Made by a program: the position numbers and the translations under genes. Shown in pieces: positions 1 to 8,483 of a DNA stretch of 64,000 nt. The stretch is from Streptomyces flaveus (GTDB lineage Bacteria > Actinomycetota > Actinomycetes > Streptomycetales > Streptomycetaceae). Every line of letters starts with the position of its first letter. The stretch's first letter is position 1. Location of the stretch: assembly GCF_014647675.1 (NCBI RefSeq), contig NZ_BMPQ01000020.1:50579-114578 (forward strand). Direction: 5' to 3'. Under the pieces are notes generated by a model, which was given only the letters and a program-made list of their open reading frames with translations, ran no database searches and had not been told where the DNA came from.

Positions 1-1429
1 CGTCGCGGGCGCCGACGACGCCGATCCGCCCGAGAGCGGCGGCGGATACGCGCAGACCGCGCGCAACACGGCCGTCGGCAAACCGCTGGACCTGCTGGTG
101 CACCCCGAGTCGGGGAAGCTGTACGTCGGGTCCGACACCGTCGCCGGGACGACGGGCGCAAGCCTGGCGGGCCTCTACGCCGTCGACCCGGCCTCGGGAC
201 AGACTCTGAGCTGGGTGAAGGAGTCCCCCGGCAGTACGGGGCAGCCCGCGCAGCTCCCGGCGAAGCGGTTCGCCGGGCCGCTGCCGGGCGACGGTGTGCA
301 CTACCTCGTCGGGCTGCGCGGTATCGCCGCCGCGAAGGACGGCGAGGCGGCGGGACGCGGCGGCTGGCTCACCGGTACGGCGATCACGCAGGCCAAGGCG
401 GGTGCGAAGGACGGCACGGTCGTGGTCCTGCGCGGCACCAGGCTCGAGGAGGTCGCCGTCGCTGAGACATCGGTGACCGTGGAACGCTCCCTCACCCTGC
501 CGGCCGGCGGACCGCTCGCCGTCGACCGGGCGGCCGGCCAGATCTGGGTCGCCGACAACACCAACAGCCTGCTGCGCAGGGTCGATTCGGCCGGCTTCGC
601 GCTGGACGGCACCGAGATCACGCTCGGCGCCGGTGCCGCGGTGACCTTCCTTGAGTGGGACACGGAGCACGGTGTGCTGTGGGCGGGGCGCGGTGCCGTA
701 CTGGAGGCGTACGACATCTCCACGGACAAGCTCGCCGCCTCCTTCACCTCGGACCCCGGGGATTCCGTCGCCGACGTCGCCGTCGACCCGGGCTCCGACC
801 AGGCCTTCGCCGTATGGCAGGACTTCGGCAATCCGCCGGAGGAGGGGGACGGCGTCGGACGGCTCGCGGTCTACGACACGGCGGCGCTGAAGGACTCCGG
901 CAAGGATGTCGAACTGCCGGGCGTTACCGGGCAGTTGGGCACTTCCTCGGTCGCGGTGGCCCCGGGCGGGGAGTCGGTGTTCGTGGGGAGCCCGGCCGAC
1001 GGATCGGTCACCACGTTCCAGCGGCCGCAGACTCCGCCGTCCGAATCTCCGTCGCCGACCGGATCGCCCTCCCCGACCGGCGGGCCCTCGGAGCCGGAAC
1101 CGGAGCCGGACCCCAGCGGCACCGATCCGACCGGTGATCCGACGGCCGACCCGAGCGCAGGCCCGTCCGCCTCGGACGGCGTGGTCCCCATCGACATCCC
1201 GACGCCCAGCGGGGACAACGGAGACAGCGGGACCGGGGGCAGTACCGGTGGCAGCGGAGACAGCGGCTCACTGACCACGACCACCGGCGGCGGCTCCGCG
1301 GCCACGTCCGGCGAAGGCATCCTCGCCTCCACCGGCACCACCGTGCTGCTGACCGCCGGAACCGCCGCCGCCCTGCTCGCCGGCGGCACCGCAGCGGTCC
1401 TGTGGCGCCGCCGAGCGGCCACAGAGTAG
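1..1429 (+). CDS. Sortase-anchored beta-propeller surface protein (5' end outside window)
   Basis: The reading frame is open from base 2, so the start codon lies upstream of the window. Bases up to about 1030 encode blade-like repeats (for example VDPASGQ, VDRAAGQIWVAD, VDPGSDQAFAV) of the WD40/YVTN beta-propeller type. Bases 1030-1300 encode a Pro/Ser/Thr/Gly/Asp linker. The protein ends with LASTG at about 1322-1336, a hydrophobic stretch and RRR, which together form a sortase sorting signal. LAXTG is the motif preferred by Streptomyces class E sortases, so covalent attachment to peptidoglycan after secretion is inferred. The signal peptide cannot be seen. A perfect hairpin follows the stop. 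The ligand or activity of the propeller is unknown. Confidence 0.85.
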   Translation, partial: VAGADDADPPESGGGYAQTARNTAVGKPLDLLVHPESGKLYVGSDTVAGTTGASLAGLYAVDPASGQTLSWVKESPGSTGQPAQLPAKRFAGPLPGDGVHYLVGLRGIAAAKDGEAAGRGGWLTGTAITQAKAGAKDGTVVVLRGTRLEEVAVAETSVTVERSLTLPAGGPLAVDRAAGQIWVADNTNSLLRRVDSAGFALDGTEITLGAGAAVTFLEWDTEHGVLWAGRGAVLEAYDISTDKLAASFTSDPGDSVADVAVDPGSDQAFAVWQDFGNPPEEGDGVGRLAVYDTAALKDSGKDVELPGVTGQLGTSSVAVAPGGESVFVGSPADGSVTTFQRPQTPPSESPSPTGSPSPTGGPSEPEPEPDPSGTDPTGDPTADPSAGPSASDGVVPIDIPTPSGDNGDSGTGGSTGGSGDSGSLTTTTGGGSAATSGEGILASTGTTVLLTAGTAAALLAGGTAAVLWRRRAATE

Positions 1430-1446
1430 GGACGTCAGCGCCGCCG

Positions 1447-1468
1447 GACGGGCTGATTTCAGCCCGTC
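1447..1468 (+). terminator. Intrinsic terminator after the surface-protein gene
   Basis: A perfect inverted repeat, GACGGGCTGA and TCAGCCCGTC with a 2-nt loop, begins 17 nt after the stop codon. Streptomyces terminators often lack a U-tract, as here. Confidence 0.75.
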
Positions 1469-1509
1469 GTGGGGGTCCCCCCGCTCGAGCGAAGCCGAGA
1501 GTGGGGGAG
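1469..1509. repeat. Streptomyces intergenic palindromic repeat, type A
   Basis: The stretch runs from GGGGGTCCCCCC through CTCGAGCGAAGCCGAGAG to GTGGGGGAG. A second copy lies at 36769-36808 inside a coding region. From general knowledge this sequence family is very common between genes in Streptomyces. The following bases to about 1590 hold further short GGGGC/GCCCC hairpins and no gene. Confidence 0.7.
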
Positions 1510-1591
1510 CTTGAGGACGAGGCCGTCCAGGCCGATGGGGTCCGGGGCGCAGCCCCGAAGGGGGTCTGAGGGCGGAGCCCCCAGCAGGGTT

Positions 1592-1610
1592 CCAGGGGCG
1601 GAGCCCCTGG
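1592..1610 (-). terminator. Likely terminator downstream of the AIM24 gene
   Basis: CCAGGGGC and GCCCCTGG are perfect 8-bp arms around a 3-nt loop, 18 nt beyond the stop of the minus-strand AIM24-family gene. Confidence 0.55.
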
Positions 1611-1628
1611 TGGTAGAGACCCTACGCA

Positions 1629-2306
1629 TCAGTGCTGTTGAGGCTTCTGCGGCGTCGCCTCGCTCGGGCGTACGACGACGTATCCCTCACCCTGCAGCAT
1701 CAACTGCACCGCCTCCCCCGAGCCGCCGCGGATCATCGAGCCGATGGACTGCGAACGGTGCAGCGTGGTCTGGAGGTTGGCGGTCCAGCCGACGATCGCG
1801 TCCGTGTCTACGTACACCGGGTACTGCGGCGAGACCGGGATGACCAGCGGATTGCCCTCGCAGACGAGGCCGAGCCTGCCCTGCCCGGTGAAGACACTGT
1901 TGAACAGGCCGCCGCCGGTCATGCCCGCGCCCTTCACGGTCTTGATCTCGTACGACAGGGAGGCGTCGAAGCACAGGATGTTGCGGCCGTTGACGGTGAA
2001 GACGTCGCCGGGGTCGATGTCGACGATGAAGCAGTTCTGCGCCTCCTGCGCGAACCAGGCCTCTCCCTGCCCGCGGACCACCATGAGCGGCAGCCCCTCC
2101 CCGGTGACGGCGCGCTTGAACATGCCGCCGACTCCCTGGCCCTTGCGCTCGAACTGCAGGTTTCCGCGATAGGCGATCATCGCGCCCTGCCGTGCGAGCA
2201 TCTCGCCGTTGATCATGTATCGGATCGACTTGGCGTTCTGCACGCTCATGCCCACGGTGGTGGCGGGCTGCACCATGTACTCGCTGGAAAACAGGTCACC
2301 CTTCAT
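1629..2306 (-). CDS. AIM24 family protein
   Basis: The protein is 225 aa if it starts at the ATG at 2306 (MKGDLFSSEYM). The preceding 26 in-frame codons are Arg-rich and unlike the family. The body has the AIM24/DUF124 pattern: a beta-rich single domain with ARQGAMIAYRG near residue 40, GQGEAWFAQ and DIDPGDVFTVNGRNILCFD in the middle, and GGGLFNSVFTGQGRLGL near residue 140. Bacterial members have no settled biochemical role. Yeast Aim24 is mitochondrial, and tubular bundle-type assemblies are reported for the fold. No signal peptide or membrane segment is seen, so it is probably cytosolic. It lies downstream of the subtilisin gene on the same strand, but a strong hairpin at 2397-2430 separates them, so separate transcription is likely. 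Confidence 0.85.
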   Translation of the reverse strand: MKGDLFSSEYMVQPATTVGMSVQNAKSIRYMINGEMLARQGAMIAYRGNLQFERKGQGVGGMFKRAVTGEGLPLMVVRGQGEAWFAQEAQNCFIVDIDPGDVFTVNGRNILCFDASLSYEIKTVKGAGMTGGGLFNSVFTGQGRLGLVCEGNPLVIPVSPQYPVYVDTDAIVGWTANLQTTLHRSQSIGSMIRGGSGEAVQLMLQGEGYVVVRPSEATPQKPQQH

Positions 2307-2396
2307 GCGGGCATCGTGTCCCGGACGTGTACGTTCCGCCAACCGGCGGCGGGATGAAAGGCATCGCCGAAAGTATCCGTCCACGGAACGAAAGGC

Positions 2397-2430
2397 GGGG
2401 CGGCCGACGCCCGCTCGCGTCGGCCGCCCC
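2397..2430 (-). terminator. Strong terminator after the subtilisin gene
   Basis: The arms GGGGCGGCCGACGC and GCGTCGGCCGCCCC (14 bp, perfect) flank a 6-nt loop, about 70 nt past the stop codon of the subtilisin gene. Confidence 0.75.
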
Positions 2431-2501
2431 TGTGGGGGGTGGCGGTCTGAAGTTGCCGGCCTGGTCAGTGGACCTGGCCGGCAGACCTGCTCAGCAGGCC
2501 G

Positions 2502-4307
2502 TCAGAAGGTCAGCTTCCAGCTGTTGATGGTGCCGGTGTCCTGGGCGGCGACGTCCTGGACGCGGAGCTTCCACGTGCCGTTGGCCGTCTCGCTGGAGGC
2601 GTTGACGGTGTACGTGGTCTTGACGTCGTCGGCCGAATCCGAGCCGGACGCCTTCAGGCGGTAGCTCGTACCGTCCGGGGCGATCAGGTCGACGACCAGG
2701 TCACCGCGGTAGGTGTGGGTGATGTCGACGCCGACCTGGAGGGCCGAGGGGGCGTTGCCCGTGCGGCCGGTGACGGCGATCGGGGACTCGACGGCCGAGC
2801 CGTTGTCCGGGATGGAGACGGCCGAGGTGCTGGTGAAGGTGGTGCCCCCCGTGGAACCGTCGGTCCCGCTCACCGCCTGCACCGTCTTGGCCGCGTCCGC
2901 CAGACCCGCACCGCAGCCGCCCGAGCAAGCACCGGGCAGAGCACGCGAGTTGGTCTTGATCGCGGACTCGATCTGAGCCGGGGTGAGCGAGGACTTCGCC
3001 GACTTGGCCAGCGCCGCGAGGCCCGCGATGTGCGGGGCGGCCATGCTGGTGCCCTGGTAGTAGGCGTACGACTCCGAAGCCGGGCCCTGCGTACCGGAGT
3101 TGAGCGTGGACAGGATTCCGTTGGCGGTGCCGGTGCTGGTCTGGCCGCCCGGGGCCGCGATGTCCACGACCGAACCGAAGTTGGAGTACGAGGCCTTGGC
3201 GCCGGTGCGGCTCAGCGCGGCGACGGAGATGACGTTGTTGCAGCTCGCCGGCGAGTAGTTGGCCGCGTTGGCGTTGCTGTTGCCCGCCGCGACGACGACC
3301 GTGGTACCGCGGTTCACGGCGTTGTTGATCGCGGTCTGGGTGGCGCTGGTGCAGGCGCCGCCACCGCCCAGGCTCATGTTGATGACCTTGGCGACGTTGG
3401 TGTTCGCGGGGACGCCGGAGACCGTGCCGCCGGACGCCCAGGTGATGGCGTCGATGATGTCGGAGTCGTAGCCGCCGCACTTGCCGAGGACGCGCACCGG
3501 GGAGATCTTCGCGTTGTACGCGATGCCGGCGACGCCCTTGCTGTTGTTGGTGGCGGCGGCGATGGTGCCCGCGACATGGGTGCCGTGCCAGGAGGAGGTG
3601 CTGCCCTCGGCCTGGCCGCACTCGCCGTCGGCGTACCAGTCGCCCGGGTCGGCCGGGTTGCTGTCGCGGCCGTTGCCGTCGACGGAGACCTCGGTGTCGG
3701 CGATGAAGTCGTAGCCGCCGACGATGTTGGCGGCGAGGTCGGAGTGGGTGACGTAGCCGGTGTCGATCACGGCGACGGTCACGCCGGTGCCGGTCGCGGT
3801 GTCCCAGGCGCCCGGTACGCGCATGCCCGCGGTGGTCTCGAACAGGTCCCACTGCTTGCTGTACTCGGTGTCGTTCGGGTCCGCGAAGGCCTTGTTGAGG
3901 CGGTCCGGTACGACGTACGCGACCTGCGGGTCGGCCTGGTACTCGGCGACGACGTCGGCGACCGCGGCCTTGCTGAGCTTCGCGCCCAGGTCGACGAGCG
4001 CGGCACCGGTGCCGAGGCGGCGCTGGAAGTCGAGGTCCTCGCCCGCGTCCTTGCCCTTGGCCTCGGCGTCCTCGCCGGCGGCCTTGTTCGACTTGGCCTC
4101 GCTGGCGCCGGACTTGTAGCCGACGATCAGCCGCTCGGCGGGGGCGGCCACGGCGGAGGCGGCGACTGTCCGCTCGGCGGTGACGGCAGCCGTGGTCTTC
4201 TCGGTGGGGACGGTCGCGGTGGCGGAGGTGGCGGTGCCTGCCAGCAGTGTCGCGGATATCGCGGTGACGGATATGAGGGTCCGTCTCGCAGGGCGTGGAG
4301 TACGCAA
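2502..4307 (-). CDS. Secreted S8 subtilisin-like protease with C-terminal P-domain
   Basis: I place the start at TTG 4307 because GAAAGG lies 9 nt upstream and the product (601 aa) then begins MRTPRPARRTLISVTA, a typical signal peptide ending in an Ala/Thr-rich stretch near residue 30. An earlier ATG at 4439 would put an Arg-rich tail before the signal. Residues about 57-140 form an I9-type propeptide. The catalytic domain has AVIDTG (Asp about 182), HGTHVAG (His about 241) and GTSMAAPH (Ser), so it should be active. The last 110 residues match a proprotein-convertase P-domain (IPDNG, THTYRGDLVVDLIAPDG, GTWKLRVQD). Its likely role is extracellular protein degradation or processing. Upstream bases 4308-4805 are non-coding. 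Confidence 0.95.
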   Translation of the reverse strand: MRTPRPARRTLISVTAISATLLAGTATSATATVPTEKTTAAVTAERTVAASAVAAPAERLIVGYKSGASEAKSNKAAGEDAEAKGKDAGEDLDFQRRLGTGAALVDLGAKLSKAAVADVVAEYQADPQVAYVVPDRLNKAFADPNDTEYSKQWDLFETTAGMRVPGAWDTATGTGVTVAVIDTGYVTHSDLAANIVGGYDFIADTEVSVDGNGRDSNPADPGDWYADGECGQAEGSTSSWHGTHVAGTIAAATNNSKGVAGIAYNAKISPVRVLGKCGGYDSDIIDAITWASGGTVSGVPANTNVAKVINMSLGGGGACTSATQTAINNAVNRGTTVVVAAGNSNANAANYSPASCNNVISVAALSRTGAKASYSNFGSVVDIAAPGGQTSTGTANGILSTLNSGTQGPASESYAYYQGTSMAAPHIAGLAALAKSAKSSLTPAQIESAIKTNSRALPGACSGGCGAGLADAAKTVQAVSGTDGSTGGTTFTSTSAVSIPDNGSAVESPIAVTGRTGNAPSALQVGVDITHTYRGDLVVDLIAPDGTSYRLKASGSDSADDVKTTYTVNASSETANGTWKLRVQDVAAQDTGTINSWKLTF

Positions 4308-4805
4308 GAGTGTGTGCCTTTCGGGGGCCGGCTCCGGGGCGAGGCGCCCAGCGCGACGCGGCGGAGCAGCGTTCGAATCGCTTCGTCGTCGAAGCGGCGG
4401 GGGGTGCGATCGAAAAGACAGGGGCGATCGGAAAAACACGGCGGCCGGCCAGGCGCTTACGACCCTTAAGGGGGTGACCCACGGGTCAGCTGTGTTCGAA
4501 CAATAGGCGGGGCTCTGAGCCTCCGGATACGGGGAAAACCCTCGATCCCCGCCCGAGATCCCCCTACGGACCGCCCGGTCGAGGGCCGGAAGACACCGCT
4601 TTCCCCCGCTCGGTCCGCTCTCGTCCCGTCGTTCCGTATCGGACTGCGGGGTGAAGACGGACGAAACAGCCCCGCGCCCCTTCGGGGCGCTAAGCGGGTC
4701 CGGCGAAGTCCGGTGCGGTTCGGCAGCGCCCCAAAGGGGCGCGGGGAACTGCGCGACCAGCCACGACGGACCCGCAGGTGACGCACCGGACTTCCAGCGG
4801 AGCGC
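4308..4805. other. Non-coding stretch between the ABC exporter and subtilisin genes
   Basis: This 498-nt interval holds the subtilisin leader region, a perfect GCGCCCC-TTC-GGGGCGC hairpin at 4674-4690 that could terminate the ABC exporter transcript, and the type B repeat listed separately. I see no gene in it. Confidence 0.6.
4726..4777 (-). repeat. Streptomyces intergenic repeat, type B
   Basis: The element starts with a GCGCCCC-AAA-GGGGCGC hairpin and continues GGGGAACTGCGCGACCAGCC to CCCGCAG. Related copies are at 32126-32202 and, broken by a type A element, at 36717-36833. It lies 28 nt downstream of the ABC exporter stop codon. Confidence 0.7.
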
Positions 4806-6569
4806 TTAGGCGTCCGCCGCCGCGAGGAACTGCGTGGCCGCGAGTTCGGCGTAGAGCGGGTCGGCGGCGACGAGTTCGCGGTGGGTGCCGACGGCCCGTA
4901 CCTCGCCCGCGTCCATGACGACTATGCGGTCCGCCATGGTGACCGTGGACAGCCGGTGGGCGACGACCAGGACCGTGGTCGTACGGGCGACATCGGCGAC
5001 GGTGTCGCGCAGCGCCGCTTCGTTGACCGCGTCGAGCTGGCTGGTGGCCTCGTCGAGCAGCAGCAGCCGGGGGCGGCGCAGCAGGGCGCGGGCGATGGCG
5101 ACCCGCTGGCGTTCGCCGCCGGAGAGCTTGGTGCCGCGGTGGCCGACGAGGGTGTCCAGGCCGTTCGGCAGCCGGTCGACGAGGCCGTCGAGGCGGGTGG
5201 TCTTCAGGGCGCGGAGTACGTCGTTCTCGTCGGCGCCGGGATTGCCGAGCACGAGGTTGTCGCGGAGGCTTCCGGAGAGGACGGGCGCGTCCTGCTCCAC
5301 GTAACCGATGGAGGACCGGAGCCCGGACACGTCCCAGTCGGCAAGATCCCGGCCGTCCAGTGTGATCCGGCCCTCGCCCGGGTCGTAGAACCGCTCGATG
5401 AGGGAGAAGACGGTGGTCTTGCCCGCGCCTGACGGCCCGACGAAGGCGGTCATGCCGCGCGGCGGGATGGTGAAGGTCACGCCGTGGTGGACGTACGGCA
5501 GGTCGTCGGCGTACCGGAAACGGACGTTCTCGAAGGCGACCGCGGCGGGTTCGGCGCCGAGGCTGGGCAGCGGCGCGGGTTCGGTCGCCGGCTCGGCGGG
5601 CAACTGCCGGGCCTCCTCGATCCGGGCCAGAGCTGCCGCACCCGTCTGGTATTGCGCGACGGCGCCCACGACCTGCTGGATCGGCGACATCAGATAGAAG
5701 ACGAACAGCAGAAAGGCGACCAGCGTGCCGATGTCGATGGCCCCGGTCGCGACCCGCGCCCCGCCCACCGCGAGCACGGTGATGAACGCGATCTGCATCG
5801 ACAGACCGGCCGTATTGCCCGCCAGCGCCGACCACTTGGCGGCCTTCACGCTCTGCCGCCACGACTCCTGGGCGGCGGCGTGCACGGCCTGTTCCTCACG
5901 GTGCTCGGCCCCGGACGCCTTGACGGTACGCAGCGCGCCCAGGACCCGCTCCAGTGAGGCACCCATCGCGCCGACCGCGTTCTGCGCCTGCCTGCTGGCC
6001 CGGTTGATACGGGGCACGATCACCCCGATCACCGTGCCCGCGCCGAGCACCACGCCCAGGGTGACGGCAAACAGCACAGGGTCGACCACCCCCATCATCA
6101 CGAGCGTGGCGACGAGGGTCAGTCCGCCCGTGCCGATACCGACCAGCGAATCGGTGGTGACCTCGCGCAGCAGTGTGGTGTCGGAGGTGATCCGGGCCAT
6201 CAGATCGCCGGGTTCGCTGCGGTCGACGGCGGCGATACGCAGCCGCAGCAGATGCGACACCAGCGCACGCCGCGCCCCGAGCACCACGGACTCGGCGGTG
6301 TACCGCAGTACGTAGCCGCCCAGCGCCCCGATCGCGGCATTGGCGACCACGAGTGCGGACATGGCCAGCAACGCCCCGGTGATGGCCCGGTCGTGCTGCA
6401 GGTCGTCGATCAACCCCCGGGCCACCAACGGCAACGCGAGCCCCGCCGCCCCGGTCATCAACGACAGAACCGCCCCGCCCAGCAGTGCCCAGCGATGCGG
6501 CCGCACATATCCGAGCAACAGCCGCCAAGGCGGCACGGCGGGCGGGGCGGACGGCTCGGAATCCTGCAC
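4806..6569 (-). CDS. ABC exporter half-transporter (membrane domain fused to ATPase)
   Basis: The protein is 587 aa with a GTG start. Residues about 20-310 form a six-helix ABC_membrane domain. Residues 340-580 are the ATPase: Walker A GPSGAGKTT near 378, Q-loop VEQDAPV, signature LSGGERQRVA near 484, Walker B LLLLDEATS near 505 and H-loop VVAHRLS. A single-chain half-transporter of this length normally acts as a homodimer, exporting lipids, drugs or peptides. The substrate cannot be told from sequence. It is divergent from the EAD2-VMAP gene at 6711, with 141 nt between them, and no partner half-transporter is present. Confidence 0.95.
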   Translation of the reverse strand: MQDSEPSAPPAVPPWRLLLGYVRPHRWALLGGAVLSLMTGAAGLALPLVARGLIDDLQHDRAITGALLAMSALVVANAAIGALGGYVLRYTAESVVLGARRALVSHLLRLRIAAVDRSEPGDLMARITSDTTLLREVTTDSLVGIGTGGLTLVATLVMMGVVDPVLFAVTLGVVLGAGTVIGVIVPRINRASRQAQNAVGAMGASLERVLGALRTVKASGAEHREEQAVHAAAQESWRQSVKAAKWSALAGNTAGLSMQIAFITVLAVGGARVATGAIDIGTLVAFLLFVFYLMSPIQQVVGAVAQYQTGAAALARIEEARQLPAEPATEPAPLPSLGAEPAAVAFENVRFRYADDLPYVHHGVTFTIPPRGMTAFVGPSGAGKTTVFSLIERFYDPGEGRITLDGRDLADWDVSGLRSSIGYVEQDAPVLSGSLRDNLVLGNPGADENDVLRALKTTRLDGLVDRLPNGLDTLVGHRGTKLSGGERQRVAIARALLRRPRLLLLDEATSQLDAVNEAALRDTVADVARTTTVLVVAHRLSTVTMADRIVVMDAGEVRAVGTHRELVAADPLYAELAATQFLAAADA

Positions 6570-6650
6570 GGCGCTCCCCGTACGGCATTGATGACACCCT
6601 GACGTGGTTGGAACTGTAGCCGTACGCTGGTCGCCACTATCAAGACGGTT

Positions 6651-6671
6651 TACGACGTACGACGTACGACG
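6651..6671. repeat. Three tandem copies of TACGACG
   Basis: Three perfect head-to-tail 7-bp units lie 26 nt upstream of the GGGAGG ribosome site of the EAD2-VMAP gene, within the divergent promoter region. They could be a regulator-binding array or chance. Confidence 0.6.
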
Positions 6672-6710
6672 AACTCGATGACAGCTGGTGGCGATCGGGA
6701 GGTCACGGGG

Positions 6711-8195
6711 GTGGAAGGGCGCAGCCCTGCACGGGTTCGCAATGAGTTGGCGGCCGAAGTCGTCGACGTGTTACAGGAGTCGGCCACGGTGCGGCACGGA
6801 AACAGTGTCGAACTGTGGGTGAGCATGCTGGGCCAGGAACTGCGCACGCCGGTGGAGCCGTTACGCAGCGAGGCGCTGCGTCCGTGGCTGCTGCGCCTGG
6901 TGGAGAGCTGTACGCGGACCCCTGACGGCCTGTCATGTCTGGTGCGCTGCCTGGGATATGTGGAGCAGCAGTCCGTCGCCATCGCGTCACTGCGGCGTCT
7001 GGTGGACGAGTGGGAGGCGGTGGATTTCTTCGACGGTGCGGACCTGCGTCCGCTGCGGCCGGTGCTGCGCGAGATTCGGTCGTCGGCGGGCCTCGCGGCG
7101 ATGATGCGGCGGGCCAGCCGGTCGCGTATCCAGGAGCTGCCCGAGTGGTGCGACACGGGCTGGGCGGTCTTCCTGCGCCTTGCCGGGGACAATTCGGCCG
7201 CGAACGAACTACCGGTGAGCATGGCGTTCTTGGCACTGGCCGCCGATCAGCTCATGGAGGACGGGCAGGCGGAGGCGGCGGAGCTGCTGCGCCGCTGGAA
7301 CCGTGGGCAGGCCCTCGCGTGGGGGCTGGAGGACAAGATGGCGGACTGGCAGCGCGGTGGCGCCGTCCAGCCGCCGCCTTCCCTGGTGCCGGCCTACCTG
7401 ATGATCCAGTTCGAGCCCGACGGTGTGGATTCCGACCGTTACTACCTCTCCCACTGGCGGCAGTCGGACGCGGAGGGCTGGCATCCCGTTCCGGGCGAGA
7501 CGCTGCACCTGCACCGCGACGACCTTCCCCGCGAGGTCGAGCAGCTCATCGAGCAGACCGAGGAGCGGTGGGCGGATCTGAGGCAGCCGGTCGTCCTCGA
7601 GTTCATCCTCCCGTGGGAATTGCTGGGCGAGCCGGTGGAGTGGTGGCACAAGGAGTCGTCCTCGTCGTCCCCGACACCGCTGGTGATGGACTACGCCGTC
7701 CTGGTCCGCAGCTTCGAGCGGCTGCGCAAGGCGGCCTGGCACCGGCCCTGGCACAAGAAGTGGCGTCATCTCAAGGAGAAGCCGGCGGACAGCCACCCGT
7801 ACTGGAACCGTCCCGGCCGGTCGCAGTTCCACCTGGAGCTGGAGTTGAAGGAGGACGAGCACGCGGTGTGTCTGGTGCTCAGCCAGCCGCCGGGCACCGA
7901 CTCGCCGGCCAGTCAGCAGGAGTTCATGGCGGCTCTGCGGGCCGGCATACCGGCGATGATCTGGCATCGCGGCGACTGCGACGACCCCGCCTTCAAGGAG
8001 GCGGTCGCCGACATCGTGCAGGACAGGGGGCTGGCCGGTCTGGTGGAGCGGGCCGGAAAATGGCGCAAGGAGGCACTGGCGGTGGGGCCGGAAGGCTGGG
8101 ACAACCACGTGGGGCGCCATCTCGCGATCCTGGTCGACGATCCGGAGCGCAGACCCGGTCCCTCCGGGCCGGACCGTGCGCCGGTGAAGCCTTGA
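6711..8195 (+). CDS. EAD2-VMAP-C protein (vWA-MoxR-associated conflict system family)
   Basis: I start at GTG 6711 because GGGAGG sits 8 nt before it; an ATG at 6678 has no ribosome site. The product is 494 aa. Residues about 8-95 resemble effector-associated domain 2 (EAD2), an all-helical adaptor, and match the C-terminus of the trypsin-like protein at 14769-15860. The remainder carries VMAP-C features: LMIQFEPDG, FILPWELLGEPVEWW, DYAVLVRSFERL and AGIPAMIWHRGDC. In the published logic for these systems, EADs bring effectors to a sensor by like-with-like contact, so this protein may bind the trypsin-EAD2 product. It is cytosolic, with no signal or membrane segment. The FxsT-type gene follows after 288 nt with nothing recognisable between. 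Confidence 0.8.
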   Translation: MEGRSPARVRNELAAEVVDVLQESATVRHGNSVELWVSMLGQELRTPVEPLRSEALRPWLLRLVESCTRTPDGLSCLVRCLGYVEQQSVAIASLRRLVDEWEAVDFFDGADLRPLRPVLREIRSSAGLAAMMRRASRSRIQELPEWCDTGWAVFLRLAGDNSAANELPVSMAFLALAADQLMEDGQAEAAELLRRWNRGQALAWGLEDKMADWQRGGAVQPPPSLVPAYLMIQFEPDGVDSDRYYLSHWRQSDAEGWHPVPGETLHLHRDDLPREVEQLIEQTEERWADLRQPVVLEFILPWELLGEPVEWWHKESSSSSPTPLVMDYAVLVRSFERLRKAAWHRPWHKKWRHLKEKPADSHPYWNRPGRSQFHLELELKEDEHAVCLVLSQPPGTDSPASQQEFMAALRAGIPAMIWHRGDCDDPAFKEAVADIVQDRGLAGLVERAGKWRKEALAVGPEGWDNHVGRHLAILVDDPERRPGPSGPDRAPVKP

Positions 8196-8483
8196 ACCGG
8201 CCGTACGGACGCATGTCCGTGGACCGCGCGCACCCGGCGAGGAAGGGGCGTCACGCCGTGCACCTGGATGCTTCCGTTGACGCACATGTGTTTCACCCCG
8301 GCGCCATGATCCCAGTCATGCCGGGCATGCTGTCGCCCACGCCTCGGGTGAGCCCCCGCACGCACTTGCCCGGAGAGCGGACGCACTGCGAGGCTTTGCC
8401 CGTGGACGTCACGCATGCCCGCGGTCTGCGGGACTCCGCGAAACTCTCACCGTCACCGCGACGCCATGAGAGCAAGAGCACCT

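Noticed and set aside
2715..4469. 584-codon plus-strand reading frame over the subtilisin gene
   Set aside because: It is a mirror of the high-GC subtilisin codons, rich in Gly, Arg, Val and Asp with no motif, while the minus strand has a complete protease.
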